Assembly (NCBI GenBank): GCA_003153055.1
Contig: PMBV01000125.1
Coordinates: 1 to 47,227, forward strand
Reading direction: 5' to 3'
DNA length: 47,227 nucleotides
Origin: Myxococcales bacterium
Lineage (GTDB): Bacteria; Myxococcota; Myxococcia; Myxococcales; Myxococcaceae
The notes beneath the pieces were generated by a model. The model had not been told where the DNA came from, ran no database searches, and was given only the letters and a program-made list of their open reading frames with translations. Shown one piece after another: positions 1 to 8,600 of the stretch (positions are counted from its first letter, which is position 1; each line of letters begins with the position of its first letter). The translations under genes and the position numbers were made by a program.

Positions 1-1088
1 TCATCGACGAGCTCGACGCGCTGGGCCGTGCTCGTGCCTCCGTCGGGGGAATGATGGGCGGCCACGACGAGAAGGAGCAGACGCTCAACCAGCTCCTGGT
101 CGAGCTCGACGGCTTCGACCCCAGCAGCGGCATCGTGCTGATCGCCGCCACCAACCGGCCCGAGGTGCTCGATCCGGCGTTGCTCCGCGCTGGTCGCTTC
201 GATCGCCAGGTGTTGGTCGACCGCCCCGACCGCGTTGGCCGCGAGCAGATTCTCTCGGTGCACACCCAGAAGGTGAAGCTCGCCCCAGGCACCAAGCTCA
301 CCGAGATCGCCGCGCTCACCCCCGGCTTTACCGGGGCAGACTTGGCCAACCTGGTCAACGAGGCGGCCCTGGTGGCCACCCGTCGAAGCGCCGAGGAGAT
401 CACGGTGCAGGACTTCACCGTGGCCATCGAGCGCATCGTCGCCGGGCTCGAGAAGAAGAACCGCCTGCTCAACCCCCGGGAGCGAGAGATCGTCGCCCAC
501 CACGAGCTGGGTCACGCGCTGGTCGCCTCGGCGCTCCCCGGCACCGATCCGGTACACAAGATCTCCATCATCCCCCGTGGCATCGGCGCCCTCGGCTACA
601 CCATTCAGCGCCCCACCGAGGATCGCTACCTCATGACCCGTGAAGAGCTGGAAAAGAAGATGGCCGTGCTCCTCGGGGGCCGCGCCGCCGAAGAAGTCGT
701 CTTCGGCCACCTCTCCACCGGGGCCTCCGACGATCTCTCCAAGGCCACCGACATCGCCCGCAACATGGTCACCCGCTACGGCATGGCCGGCAGGCTGGGC
801 CCGGTGGCCTACGAAACCGAGCCCGGCGGCTTCCTCGAGTCCATGGGTGGTGGGACCCGCCGCCTCTACGCTGAGGAGACGGCTCGGGAAATCGACGTGG
901 CCGTCCGCGAGCTGGTGGAGGGGGCTTTCCAGCGCGCCCGCGCCGTGTTGGTGCGCAATCGGTCGCTCCTCGAACAGAGCGCCAGCAGGCTCCTCGAGCA
1001 CGAGACCCTCGCCGACGGTGACCTCGTCGAGGTGTTGGGCCAGGTGCGCGGCGAAGAGCCCCCTCGCCTCGCGGCCATGCCAGGTTGA
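1..1088 (+). CDS. ftsH: ATP-dependent zinc metalloprotease FtsH, 3' part (partial at window start)
   Basis: FtsH is a membrane-anchored AAA+ protease that unfolds and degrades membrane and short-lived regulatory proteins. The reading frame is open from base 3, where it enters the Walker B/second-region-of-homology part (IDELDALGR). It continues through the arginine-finger region ([20 protein letters not shown]) and the AAA lid to the peptidase domain. The zinc motif HELGH is encoded near 499-513, and the STGASDDL segment typical of the M41 fold follows. The N-terminal membrane helices and Walker A lie upstream of the window. The C-terminus is ordinary in length. About 100 bases separate it from ssb; no clear terminator is visible there. 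Family assignment is secure. Confidence 0.97.
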   Translation, partial: IDELDALGRARASVGGMMGGHDEKEQTLNQLLVELDGFDPSSGIVLIAATNRPEVLDPALLRAGRFDRQVLVDRPDRVGREQILSVHTQKVKLAPGTKLTEIAALTPGFTGADLANLVNEAALVATRRSAEEITVQDFTVAIERIVAGLEKKNRLLNPREREIVAHHELGHALVASALPGTDPVHKISIIPRGIGALGYTIQRPTEDRYLMTREELEKKMAVLLGGRAAEEVVFGHLSTGASDDLSKATDIARNMVTRYGMAGRLGPVAYETEPGGFLESMGGGTRRLYAEETAREIDVAVRELVEGAFQRARAVLVRNRSLLEQSASRLLEHETLADGDLVEVLGQVRGEEPPRLAAMPG

Positions 1089-1194
1089 CCTCGAGGGCCA
1101 CGAGACCCACTGGGCTTGTCAGTGGCTCGTGCTATGGCTCTTGTCTCTCACGTTTCCGCCCCGCTACGGGGTGGTTCTCGAAAGGACAGGCGTC

Positions 1195-1671
1195 ATGGCA
1201 GGTGGAGTCAACAAGGTCATCCTCATTGGAAATCTCGGCGCGGACCCGGAGGTTCGCTTCACGCCGTCCGGCCAGGCCGTGGCGAACTTCCGCATCGCTA
1301 CCAACGAGTCGTGGACCGACAAGAACCAGCAGAAGCAAGAACGCACCGAGTGGCACCGCATCGTGGTGTGGGGCAAGCTCGGCGAACTCTGCGGCGAATA
1401 CCTCAAGAAGGGTCGCCAGGCCTACGTCGAGGGCCGGCTCCAGACCCGAGAGTGGACCGATAAAGAGGGCAAGAAGAACTACACCACCGAGGTGGTCGCC
1501 CAAACCGTCCAGTTCCTCGGCGGTGGCGCCGGTGGCGGCGCGCGCCCTGAGGGCGGTGGCTTCAAGCCTCGCGACGAGGCGCCCAGCGGCGGGAGCACTG
1601 GCGGCGGGGGCTTCGGTGGAGGCCCCGATGATGGCGGTGGCCCACCTCCCGGAGATGACATTCCCTTCTGA
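1195..1671 (+). CDS. ssb: Single-stranded DNA-binding protein
   Basis: This 158-residue protein binds single-stranded DNA in replication, recombination and repair and recruits partners through its C-terminal tip. An OB fold fills about residues 1-110 (start [15 protein letters not shown], then the conserved [10 protein letters not shown] and [11 protein letters not shown] segments). A Gly/Pro/Asp-rich flexible linker follows, and the protein ends in the canonical acidic tip DDIPF. The ATG at 1195 has an AAGGA-type ribosome site 8-9 bases upstream, and family alignment fits this start; the frame is open far upstream only because of the high GC. Length and architecture match ordinary bacterial SSB. 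Confidence 0.97.
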   Translation: MAGGVNKVILIGNLGADPEVRFTPSGQAVANFRIATNESWTDKNQQKQERTEWHRIVVWGKLGELCGEYLKKGRQAYVEGRLQTREWTDKEGKKNYTTEVVAQTVQFLGGGAGGGARPEGGGFKPRDEAPSGGSTGGGGFGGGPDDGGGPPPGDDIPF

Positions 1672-1734
1672 TCCAGAATAGAAAAGGGGTCAGGCCGGAA
1701 CAGCCAGTCCTTCGCCGAGGGAGCACCGAGGAAA

Positions 1735-2781
1735 ATGACCAGCTTGCGAGCCCTGGCGATGGGGGTGTTGTTCGGTCTTTTCTTGACTGTGGTCCCCTCG
1801 TGCGGAGCCGGGTCGTGCAACGCCAACACCTGCGGCGGCTGCTGCACGTCGGCCGGCAAGTGCGTGACCAAGCCCGGCAGCGCCAGCGATACCACCTGTG
1901 GCGCTCAGGCCAAGGCGTGCGTCGATTGCACTCAGACGGGGCAGACGTGCAGCTCGATGACGTACGCCTGTACTGCCGCCGCGGGCGATGGAGGCTCCAG
2001 CGTCGGCGCGGCCTGCACCGACGACTCCCAGTGTGGGCTGGCGCTGACCGCGACGGACCAGTCGTATTCGATCCGGGGGTTCTGCAAGAAGGCCTCGCTC
2101 ACGGATCCATCCCTCTCCCCCGGCTTCACCTACCCCGGTGGCTCCTGCACCAAGCGCTGTGGCTTCGAAAACGCGTCCTGCGGCCCGGGCAGCGCGTGCA
2201 TCTTCAACCTGGGCTTCATCGGTGACTTCGAGAACCAGTGCGTGAAGTCGTGTACTTCGGCCAGCGAGTGTCGCGCCGGCTACGGCTGCGTCAACCTGGG
2301 CACCAACCTCAGCGTCTGCCTCCCTCTGACCGAGGACGGCGGGGCGCTGCCCCTGGCCGACGCGGGGCCGGGGGTCGCCGCCGAGGCAGGAGCCGCGTGC
2401 ACCACCAACGCCCAGTGCATTCCCCCCTCGACCGGGTTCTGCTTTCGCGAGAGCCTCTCCGACGGCGGACCATCGGGGTTCACCGGCGGGGAGTGTTCGG
2501 CAGACTGCAGCGCGCTGGCGGCCTTCACCCGCGCCGACGAGTGGTGTGGCCATGGTGGCGTGTGCAACGCCTACGGTTTCTCCTCGAACGACGACCTGGG
2601 CCCGGTGGTCGTCTGGCAATGCGACCGAGGGTGCGGCCCCGGCTGGGATGCAGGCTGTCGCTCGGGCTACGTCTGCGACGAGACGTCGACCGCGACCCCC
2701 GCCTGCGTCCCTGACTGCCACCACGCGGGAGTCCAGTGTCCCACCGGTACCACGTGCCAGGGAGCCGGAATCTGTCAGTGA
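1735..2781 (+). CDS. Cysteine-rich lipoprotein, paralogue of the next gene
   Basis: Predicted 348-residue secreted lipoprotein of unknown function. It has a signal peptide with a lipobox (VVPSC, Cys23) and then a dense cysteine pattern. The first module reads NTCGGCCTSAGKC, then a CVDC..GQTC block. Later modules have the spacing seen in extracellular disulfide-rich proteins (about residues 95-345) and are separated by short Asp/Gly/Ala linkers. No enzyme motif is visible. The downstream gene starts with a GTG that overlaps this stop codon by four bases, and its N-terminal cysteine module is clearly related, so this is a coupled pair of paralogues. I infer a disulfide-bonded surface or outer-membrane lipoprotein. 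Such proteins are common in myxobacteria but uncharacterised. Confidence 0.85.
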   Translation: MTSLRALAMGVLFGLFLTVVPSCGAGSCNANTCGGCCTSAGKCVTKPGSASDTTCGAQAKACVDCTQTGQTCSSMTYACTAAAGDGGSSVGAACTDDSQCGLALTATDQSYSIRGFCKKASLTDPSLSPGFTYPGGSCTKRCGFENASCGPGSACIFNLGFIGDFENQCVKSCTSASECRAGYGCVNLGTNLSVCLPLTEDGGALPLADAGPGVAAEAGAACTTNAQCIPPSTGFCFRESLSDGGPSGFTGGECSADCSALAAFTRADEWCGHGGVCNAYGFSSNDDLGPVVVWQCDRGCGPGWDAGCRSGYVCDETSTATPACVPDCHHAGVQCPTGTTCQGAGICQ

Positions 2782-4283
2782 GCGGCCGATTCCCCAGCGC
2801 AGGAGCGGCCTTCGTGGTTGGGCTCGCCATGGGCGCGGTGGTCGCGCTGGGGCCCAGCTGCGGCGCCACGAGCTGTCGCCAGACGTGCAATGGCTGCTGC
2901 GACGCCGTCGGGAACTGCATGCTCGTGCCGGACAACCGCTCCAGCTCGACCTGCGGCCTCAAGGGTGCCACGTGCGTCGACTGCGCCAGCGCGGGCCAGC
3001 TCTGCGAGCTCTCGACCCTCACCTGCGTGGCCGCCAGCGACGCGGGGCAGGGCTTCTGCGGCTGCAGCCTCCCCAGCGGGGCCTGCGCCGCGGGCACCAC
3101 CGAAGCCAACTGCGGCGCCGATGCCGGGGTCTGCATGACGTGTGACGCGGGCCTGACGTGCAGCGCGGGCGGCGCCTGCATCGCCGTCGTCTCGACCAAG
3201 CAGGTGGGTGCCTCGTGCGCGTCGAGCGCCGAATGCCGAGCGAACCTGGGCGCCTCCGCGGAGTGTAAGCTCCAAACGTCGAGCGGCTCGGGAACCTACG
3301 TCGGCGGCTACTGCACGCTCCCGTGCTCTTCCGGGGCGGCCAAGTGCCCGGCCGGCTCGACCTGCGCCAGCCTCGAGGCCCAATACGGAGAGCCTGAGGC
3401 GCTGTGTTGGGACAACTGCCTGCTCAACGGGGGAGACCCGTGCCGGGCGCCAGGCTACCGGTGCTATGGATTCTTGGACGGCGGAGCCCACGCCTGTTGG
3501 ATCTCGCCTCTGCCGCCAGTCGACGCGGGGTCGTCCACCGACACCGTGGGCCTCCCGTGCGACGCTGGCTCCGACTGCCAGAGCGCACTGGACGGAGGCG
3601 GTGTGTGCCTCAGCCTCGGGGTCGACCGCCACTGGGTGGGGGGCTACTGCTCCACTGCCGCCTGCTCCCTCGACACCGAGTGCGCCACAGATGGAGGCGC
3701 TCTCTGTGCCACCCTCGGCACCGACGGCCCTCGTTGCCTGCGCCGGTGCGAGGTGAAGGCCGATGGGGGCACCGCCGACGCTGGGCAGGGTTCGTGTCGC
3801 CCGGGGTACCTCTGCCAGCCGGCGCTGCTCCCCGACGGAGGCCCCTCGTCGGGCGGCGTGTGCGCGCCCGGGCTCGCGCCTCCACCGGCTCGCACCGGGG
3901 CGGCCTGCGCCACCCTCTCCGACTGTCTGGTGCCCATTGAGACGGTGGCCACCTGTTTCCCCGAGGCGCGGGTGGTCGATGGGGGAACGGTGCCCACCGG
4001 GTACCTGGGAGGCCTCTGCACGCGCCTGGGGTGTCGAGACGACGCGGACTGCGCTCCTGATGCAGGTGGCGTGTGTCAATGGCCGGGCGCCGCGCCGTCG
4101 CAGTGCTTCGAGGCGTGCGAGCTGGGGAGCTCCGCGTGCCGCCCGGGTTACGTCTGCCGGAGCGCCAGCTGGCCCGATGGCGGAGTGCAACCTCGGTCGT
4201 TCTGTGCGCCTCGCTGCGAGGTGCCGGGCAACGCCTGTCTCAACGGCCAGCTCTGCGACGCTGACGCGGGCTTGTGCCGGTGA
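2778..4283 (+). CDS. Cysteine-rich lipoprotein, coupled paralogue
   Basis: Predicted 501-residue lipoprotein. I place the start at the GTG at 2778, whose GTGA overlaps the upstream stop. It gives a compact signal peptide ending in the lipobox ALGPSC (Cys28); an ATG at 2736 would put about 40 residues before the lipobox. The mature protein opens with TSCRQTCNGCC and a CVDC..GQLC block matching its upstream neighbour. Several longer disulfide-type modules follow, with recurring C(R)PGY(L/V/R)C and GGYC motifs, so it looks like an expanded version of the same protein. No catalytic motif was seen and the function is unknown. The tight overlap implies co-translation. Hsp33 begins about 50 bases further on. 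Confidence 0.85.
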   Translation: MSGRFPSAGAAFVVGLAMGAVVALGPSCGATSCRQTCNGCCDAVGNCMLVPDNRSSSTCGLKGATCVDCASAGQLCELSTLTCVAASDAGQGFCGCSLPSGACAAGTTEANCGADAGVCMTCDAGLTCSAGGACIAVVSTKQVGASCASSAECRANLGASAECKLQTSSGSGTYVGGYCTLPCSSGAAKCPAGSTCASLEAQYGEPEALCWDNCLLNGGDPCRAPGYRCYGFLDGGAHACWISPLPPVDAGSSTDTVGLPCDAGSDCQSALDGGGVCLSLGVDRHWVGGYCSTAACSLDTECATDGGALCATLGTDGPRCLRRCEVKADGGTADAGQGSCRPGYLCQPALLPDGGPSSGGVCAPGLAPPPARTGAACATLSDCLVPIETVATCFPEARVVDGGTVPTGYLGGLCTRLGCRDDADCAPDAGGVCQWPGAAPSQCFEACELGSSACRPGYVCRSASWPDGGVQPRSFCAPRCEVPGNACLNGQLCDADAGLCR

Positions 4284-4335
4284 ACGTGGGGTAGGGAGAG
4301 CGGCGATGTCCTCTTCAAGACAAGGAGCTCGACCG

Positions 4336-5217
4336 ATGGCTGACGGAGTCGTGCGTGGGGTGTTGCCGGCTAACCTCAAGGTGTCCCTCGCCCTGGTGAC
4401 GGATACCGCCCGAGAGGCTCGCGCCCGCCATCACCTCGAGCGGGTATCCGCTTCTCTCTTGGCTCAGGGGTTGGTCGGGGGGGTGCTGCTGGCGTCGCTG
4501 CAGAAAGGTGACAGCCGCACCAACCTGCAGCTCGAGTGCGATGGGCCGCTCAAGGGCTTCTTCGTCGACGCGGGCTCAGAGGGCGACTGCCGGGGCTACG
4601 CCAAGAACCCCACCCTCGACGTCGAGCTGGGGGAGGGGCCGTTTCGCTGGCGGGCGGCCCTGGGCAACTCCGGGTTTCTCTCGGTGCTGCGAGATCTCGG
4701 CACCGAGTACTACCGCTCGTCGGTCGAGCTCACGGCGATGGACGTAGCGGAGGATCTGAATCACTACTTCACCCTGTCGGATCAGGTGCTGACCAAGGTA
4801 GCCATCGAGGTGCGACAGGTCGGCGACGAGCCGCTGGGGCTGGTGGCCGGCGTGCTGGTGCAGCTGCTCCCCGACGGAGACCGCCAGGCGCTCGAGGAGC
4901 TCAGTGGCCGCCTGGCCAGTGGTCTCGGCCTGGCGCTGGCGGCCCAAGGCACGCAGGGCCCCGGTGCGCTCTTCGCCCACCTCTTTCCCGGGGTCCCTCC
5001 GATGGTCGAGTACCCGGTGGCGTTTCGCTGCAGCTGCTCGAGGGAGCGGGCGCTCAAGACCATCGCCTCGCTGGGGAAGCCCGAGGTTCAGCACATCGTC
5101 GACACCATGGGCTCGACGGCGGTCACCTGTCACTTCTGCGGCACCAAGCATGAGGTGACGCTGATCGATCTGCTGCGGCTGCTCGACGAGCTGGGCGCCG
5201 AGCCACCGCGGAGCTGA
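4336..5217 (+). CDS. hslO: Redox-regulated holdase chaperone Hsp33
   Basis: Hsp33 is a cytoplasmic chaperone activated by oxidative unfolding when its C-terminal zinc centre forms disulfides. The 293-residue product carries the family core, including GDSRTNLQLECDGPLKG and the conserved Gly-rich GDCRGY segment. The four zinc-ligand cysteines form the expected CxC...CxxC arrangement: Cys232/Cys234 and Cys265/Cys268 within RCSC and CHFC. I prefer the ATG at 4336, with an AAGGAG eight bases upstream and a good family N-terminus; the in-frame ATG at 4306 would add ten residues. The neighbours upstream are secreted cysteine-rich proteins, but no functional link is proven. It ends two bases from a convergent gene. 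Confidence 0.95.
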   Translation: MADGVVRGVLPANLKVSLALVTDTAREARARHHLERVSASLLAQGLVGGVLLASLQKGDSRTNLQLECDGPLKGFFVDAGSEGDCRGYAKNPTLDVELGEGPFRWRAALGNSGFLSVLRDLGTEYYRSSVELTAMDVAEDLNHYFTLSDQVLTKVAIEVRQVGDEPLGLVAGVLVQLLPDGDRQALEELSGRLASGLGLALAAQGTQGPGALFAHLFPGVPPMVEYPVAFRCSCSRERALKTIASLGKPEVQHIVDTMGSTAVTCHFCGTKHEVTLIDLLRLLDELGAEPPRS

Positions 5218-5219
5218 CG

Positions 5220-6044
5220 TCAGCTCTCGGCGCCGACCCGCTTGAGCTCCTCGAAGCCGGGGAGCGTGGAGAGGTCGGGCACGATGATGATCTCGATGCG
5301 CCGGTTCTGAGCCTTGCCCTCCTGGGTCTCGTTGGGGCCCACCGGCCGGGTCTCACCGAAGCTGGCGGCGCTGACCCGCTCGGCGGGCAGGCCGGCCTCG
5401 ACCATCGTCTTCAGCACGGTGATGGCGCGGGCGGCGGCCAGCTCCCAGTTGCTGGGGTACTGGGCGGTGGCGATGCGCACCGTGTCGGTGTGGCCCTCGA
5501 CCTGAAAGGCCCTCTGGGGAATCGTCTTCAGCACCCCGGCGACCTCGGCGATGGCGCTCCGGCCGTCCTTGGAGAGGCTGGCCGAGCCAGAGGCGAACAA
5601 GATGTCGGTCGCCAGCACCACGACCATGCGCCCGTCGACGATCTTCACCTTGAGCTTGCCCGCGTCGATGAGCGACCGGAACCGGGCCAGCAGGTTCCTG
5701 AACTCGGCCACCCGCGCCTCGGCCTCGGCGCGACGCTTCTCGAGCTCGGCCAGCGCTTTGGTCATGTTCTCGACCGACGACTGGAGTCGGCTCTTGTCTT
5801 TGGTCGCCGCCGCGATTTCTCCGCTGAGGTGGTCGATGCGAGCGGTCAGGTCCTTCACGCGACCCTGCTCGGCCGCGAGCTGCGCCTCGAGCGACTTGGC
5901 CCGGTCGTCGGCCTTGGCGAGGGCTTGATCTCTCTCGGCCAGGGTGGCGTCGAGGGCATCTTTCTGGCCCTTCAGCGTGTCGTAGGTGCCCTGGGTGACG
6001 CAGCCAGAGGCGAGGATCATGGCGAGGAGGATCGTTGGTTTCAT
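5220..6044 (-). CDS. OmpA/MotB-family peptidoglycan-binding lipoprotein with coiled coil
   Basis: The 274-residue lipoprotein probably links the outer membrane to peptidoglycan. The signal peptide MKPTILLAMILASGC ends at lipobox Cys15. Residues about 25-135 are strongly helical and charged, rich in Lys/Glu/Ala heptads, and predicted to form a coiled coil. Residues about 150-265 are a C-terminal OmpA domain with the recognisable VEGHTD, NWELAAARA and QNRRIEI segments. I chose the start at 6044 because it begins the signal peptide; upstream in-frame codons are not signal-like. No strong Shine-Dalgarno is evident. The gene converges on hslO with only two bases between the stops. A transglycosylase gene follows upstream on the same strand, suggesting an envelope cluster. 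Confidence 0.92.
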   Translation of the reverse strand: MKPTILLAMILASGCVTQGTYDTLKGQKDALDATLAERDQALAKADDRAKSLEAQLAAEQGRVKDLTARIDHLSGEIAAATKDKSRLQSSVENMTKALAELEKRRAEAEARVAEFRNLLARFRSLIDAGKLKVKIVDGRMVVVLATDILFASGSASLSKDGRSAIAEVAGVLKTIPQRAFQVEGHTDTVRIATAQYPSNWELAAARAITVLKTMVEAGLPAERVSAASFGETRPVGPNETQEGKAQNRRIEIIIVPDLSTLPGFEELKRVGAES

Positions 6045-6082
6045 ATCAAACCATTGTGCCACGCCAGCTCGGGTCGAGGGCA

Positions 6083-7054
6083 TCACTTTGTCGTCGGCGC
6101 CGACCGGCCGAGCGTCTTCTTGAGCGCGGTCGAGTAGGCCAGCACGCCCTCGACGTAGGCGCTCTCGTGGTTGTAGCCCCACACGGCCTCCTGATGGCTC
6201 TTGGCCCAGCCGTGGGCCGCGAGGTAGCGGGCGATGGAGAGGATCGCGTCGTCGAAGTCGAACAGGTCGATGGCGCCGTCACCGTTGCCGTCTTCAGCCC
6301 AGCGGAGGCTGTCGGGCATGAACTGGGGGTAGCCCAGCGCGCCAGCCCAGCTCCCCTTTACCGCCAGGGCGTCGATGCCCTTGGCCTTGCACTGACGCAC
6401 CAGGGCCACCAGGTTGCGGTGGGCTCGCTTCTCGATGGCGTCGACGCGCTGCCGCTGCCGGGTGTCGTCGGTGCGACGGCGCTCGTCGACCTTCGACATC
6501 GCCACGGCGCTGGCCAGCTCGACGAAGAAGGCCTGCGAGCTCAGCGCGTTGAACGCGAACCAGTCACCGGTGATGGTGCCGAGCTTCGTCTCCCACATGA
6601 GAATGCCGACGATGGCCTCTCGATCGACTCCGTGGCGCTGCTCCGCGGTGTCGAGGGTGCCGGCGTGGGCTCGGGCGAAGGCGGCCCCAGCCTCCACCCG
6701 TTCAGGGGCGAGGAAGGCCTTCATCAGGTCGAGGTGGTCGTGCCGCTGCTTGACCAGCATGGACGGGGCGGTGATGGCGACGGTCTTCTCGCCGTACACC
6801 AGCTCGGCGCGAGGGTCGGCCAACAGCGATAGGGCCTCCTCCCGACTCAGGGGGACCTCTCCCACCGCGCTTGGGTGCTCGTGGGTCAGCTCGGCGAGCA
6901 GGGCCTCGCGCGCCGGACTGCCAGGTGGGAGTCGGGCGCTCATGGTCCAGGTCGATGGCACCGAGGCGTCGAAGGCTCCCGCGTCGGCTTGGGTTCCCCC
7001 GTCGGCGATGAGGGCTCCGGCGGCCGTGAGCAGCGAGAAGAGGACGAGGGACAT
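6083..7054 (-). CDS. Lytic murein transglycosylase, MltB family (GH103)
   Basis: The enzyme cleaves the MurNAc-GlcNAc glycan bond of peptidoglycan without water, forming 1,6-anhydro ends. The 323-residue product has an N-terminal signal-like segment (MSLVLFSLLTAAGALIA) without a clear lipobox. The GH103 catalytic domain covers about residues 85-320. The catalytic Glu is probably E155 in the LMWETKLG segment. The GALGYPQFMPDSL block and the DGNGDGAIDLFDFDDAI block, which resembles the calcium-binding stretch of E. coli MltB/Slt35, are both present, as is the terminal YNHE(S)xxY motif. It lies just upstream of the OmpA-type lipoprotein gene on the same strand, consistent with an envelope-maintenance role. 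Confidence 0.93.
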   Translation of the reverse strand: MSLVLFSLLTAAGALIADGGTQADAGAFDASVPSTWTMSARLPPGSPAREALLAELTHEHPSAVGEVPLSREEALSLLADPRAELVYGEKTVAITAPSMLVKQRHDHLDLMKAFLAPERVEAGAAFARAHAGTLDTAEQRHGVDREAIVGILMWETKLGTITGDWFAFNALSSQAFFVELASAVAMSKVDERRRTDDTRQRQRVDAIEKRAHRNLVALVRQCKAKGIDALAVKGSWAGALGYPQFMPDSLRWAEDGNGDGAIDLFDFDDAILSIARYLAAHGWAKSHQEAVWGYNHESAYVEGVLAYSTALKKTLGRSAPTTK

Positions 7055-7126
7055 GGCGCCGCACCTTACGGGGCGGGGCCGGCTCCGTCGACGCCAAGCG
7101 CGAGGGCCTCGATGACGCGGGGAGCG

Positions 7127-7684
7127 CTACTGGGCGAGGTAGTTGACCTTGACCGCGGCAGAGGCGCAGGCGTCGACGTCGGCGGTGACGTCCTGGTCGG
7201 GCAACGAGCCCACCATGCTGAGCGAGTACTTGAGATCGCCCGCCTTGAGGTAGGCGCTGAGATCGTAGTTGTCGCCCTGCCAGAGGATCTCCTTCGGCGC
7301 GGCCGTCTGGCGCTGGTAGCTCATGGTGTACGGCGTGAGCGTGCTGGAGGCGCCCGGCTCGAGTGTGATGCTGGCCGACGTGAGGAACGCGAAGTCGGTG
7401 GTCGGGGCGACGGCGGTGATCTTGACGTAGGTGAGGGCGAAGCGGGCGTCGATGCTCTTGAGCTCAGCGGGGAGTTGGACCGCGACGTCGAAGTCGAAGG
7501 TCTTCGCCAGCTCCAGGTCTCGGGTCACCTCGGCGGGCAGCAGGGCGTACCGAGCCCGCACCTCGGGGGGCACGACGAACTGCTGGCGATCGAGGTGTTG
7601 GCACAGCTCGGGTACGACGGCCTCGACGTAGAGCTGATCGCACCCGGTCAGAATGAGCAGGGTGGCCAACAGGGTGCGACGCAT
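7127..7684 (-). CDS. Small lipoprotein of unknown function
   Basis: This 185-residue product has a short signal peptide (MRRTLLATLLILTGC) with lipobox Cys15 and is therefore predicted to be a lipoprotein. The ATG at 7684 has a GAGGAG ribosome site six bases upstream, so the start is well supported. The mature part is rich in alternating hydrophobic/polar stretches and probably mainly beta. It contains a single TADVDACAS cysteine near the C-terminus, and I recognise no domain. It lies between the transglycosylase and a predicted barrel protein in the same orientation. Role unknown; an envelope-associated adaptor is only a guess. Confidence 0.8.
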   Translation of the reverse strand: MRRTLLATLLILTGCDQLYVEAVVPELCQHLDRQQFVVPPEVRARYALLPAEVTRDLELAKTFDFDVAVQLPAELKSIDARFALTYVKITAVAPTTDFAFLTSASITLEPGASSTLTPYTMSYQRQTAAPKEILWQGDNYDLSAYLKAGDLKYSLSMVGSLPDQDVTADVDACASAAVKVNYLAQ

Positions 7685-7787
7685 GAACGGCTCCTCGGGT
7701 TGTTCAAAAGTGCCTGCCCTGGGCGCGCCCTACCGGGGGGGAGGGGGGACGCGAGGTGCGCGCCCGGGCAGGCTGGTAGTCGACAGG

Positions 7788-8438
7788 TCATCCGAAGCAG
7801 AAGAGGAGCCCCACTCGGGCAGAAGGAACGAAGCCGCGCAGCGACGAGCCAGTGGCCTTGAGCGAGACGCCGCTGCCCAGGTTGATGGCTTGGGAGCCGA
7901 GGTTCACGTCGATCCACGAGACTCCGGCCTGGAGTGTCAGCGCGAAGGTCTTCGAGCCCAGCTCGAGCCCCGCGCGGGCGGTCACGAAGCCCACCGTCAC
8001 CTTGGACAGCGCCGCCCTCAGCGTGTCGTCGCTGATGGAGCCCAGGGCCCAGGCTCCGACGCCGCCGAAGGTGTACCCGCCCTCCACGCCCAGCGTCGGC
8101 CGCAGCACCCAGGTGGGGAAGGCGACGAGCTCCACGCCCAGCCGCGCACCCGTACCGAGCCCGTTGGTCAGGCCGGCGAGCTGGAGCCGCAGGAAGGACA
8201 CCGGCATCACCAGAATGCCCGCCGCCGCCCCGTCGGGGAAGCCAGCGTCGAGCTCCACGCCCAGCAGCGGGTGGCTCCTCACGAACTGCTGCTCCTCACC
8301 CCACCGCGTCCCCTCCGCCGTCAGCAGCGGAGGGGACGAAAGCTCGGGGGTAGCGAGCGTCAGTGCCGCGAGGAGGGGAAGCAGCATGCTCGAGGTGATT
8401 GCAACGCCTGCGCCGTGGTGTTTCGAACGCGAATCCAT
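7788..8438 (-). CDS. Predicted outer-membrane beta-barrel-like protein
   Basis: A product of about 216 residues with a signal-peptide-like segment (SSMLLPLLAALTLATP) followed by alternating amphipathic strands rich in Gly, Ser and aromatic residues. It ends in GLLFCFG, an aromatic C-terminus of the kind outer-membrane proteins use. The start is uncertain. The ATG at 8438 gives a longer N-terminus; the ATG at 8387 would start right at the hydrophobic segment, and neither has a good Shine-Dalgarno. Repeated Gly-Val-Glu-Leu and Ala-Gly-Leu-Glu-Leu strands suggest a porin-like or OmpW-like small barrel. No specific family is recognised. The gene is divergent from the diguanylate cyclase. Confidence 0.65.
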   Translation of the reverse strand: MDSRSKHHGAGVAITSSMLLPLLAALTLATPELSSPPLLTAEGTRWGEEQQFVRSHPLLGVELDAGFPDGAAAGILVMPVSFLRLQLAGLTNGLGTGARLGVELVAFPTWVLRPTLGVEGGYTFGGVGAWALGSISDDTLRAALSKVTVGFVTARAGLELGSKTFALTLQAGVSWIDVNLGSQAINLGSGVSLKATGSSLRGFVPSARVGLLFCFG

Positions 8439-8475
8439 GGGCTTGGAGGCCGGACGCAAAGGGTGAGCCCCAACC

Positions 8476-8493
8476 GGTGACGTGGTCATCACC
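8476..8493. promoter_or_regulatory. Inverted repeat in divergent intergenic region (possible operator)
   Basis: The 18-base stretch has outer arms GGTGA and TCACC around an 8-base centre, and it also contains the nested arms TGAC/GTCA. It lies between the divergent barrel gene (start near 8438) and the GAF-GGDEF gene (start near 8601), where an operator could act on either. The arms are short and no promoter boxes are clear, so this is a weak candidate. Confidence 0.25.
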
Positions 8494-8600
8494 CGCGACT
8501 CCGGCCCGCCCCAGCTCCAGCTCAAGTTGACCCATGAGCCGCGTGACGCGTCGTCGCCCTGACGGCTGGGTGGCGGTGTGCGAAAGTGCCCGCCCAAGCG

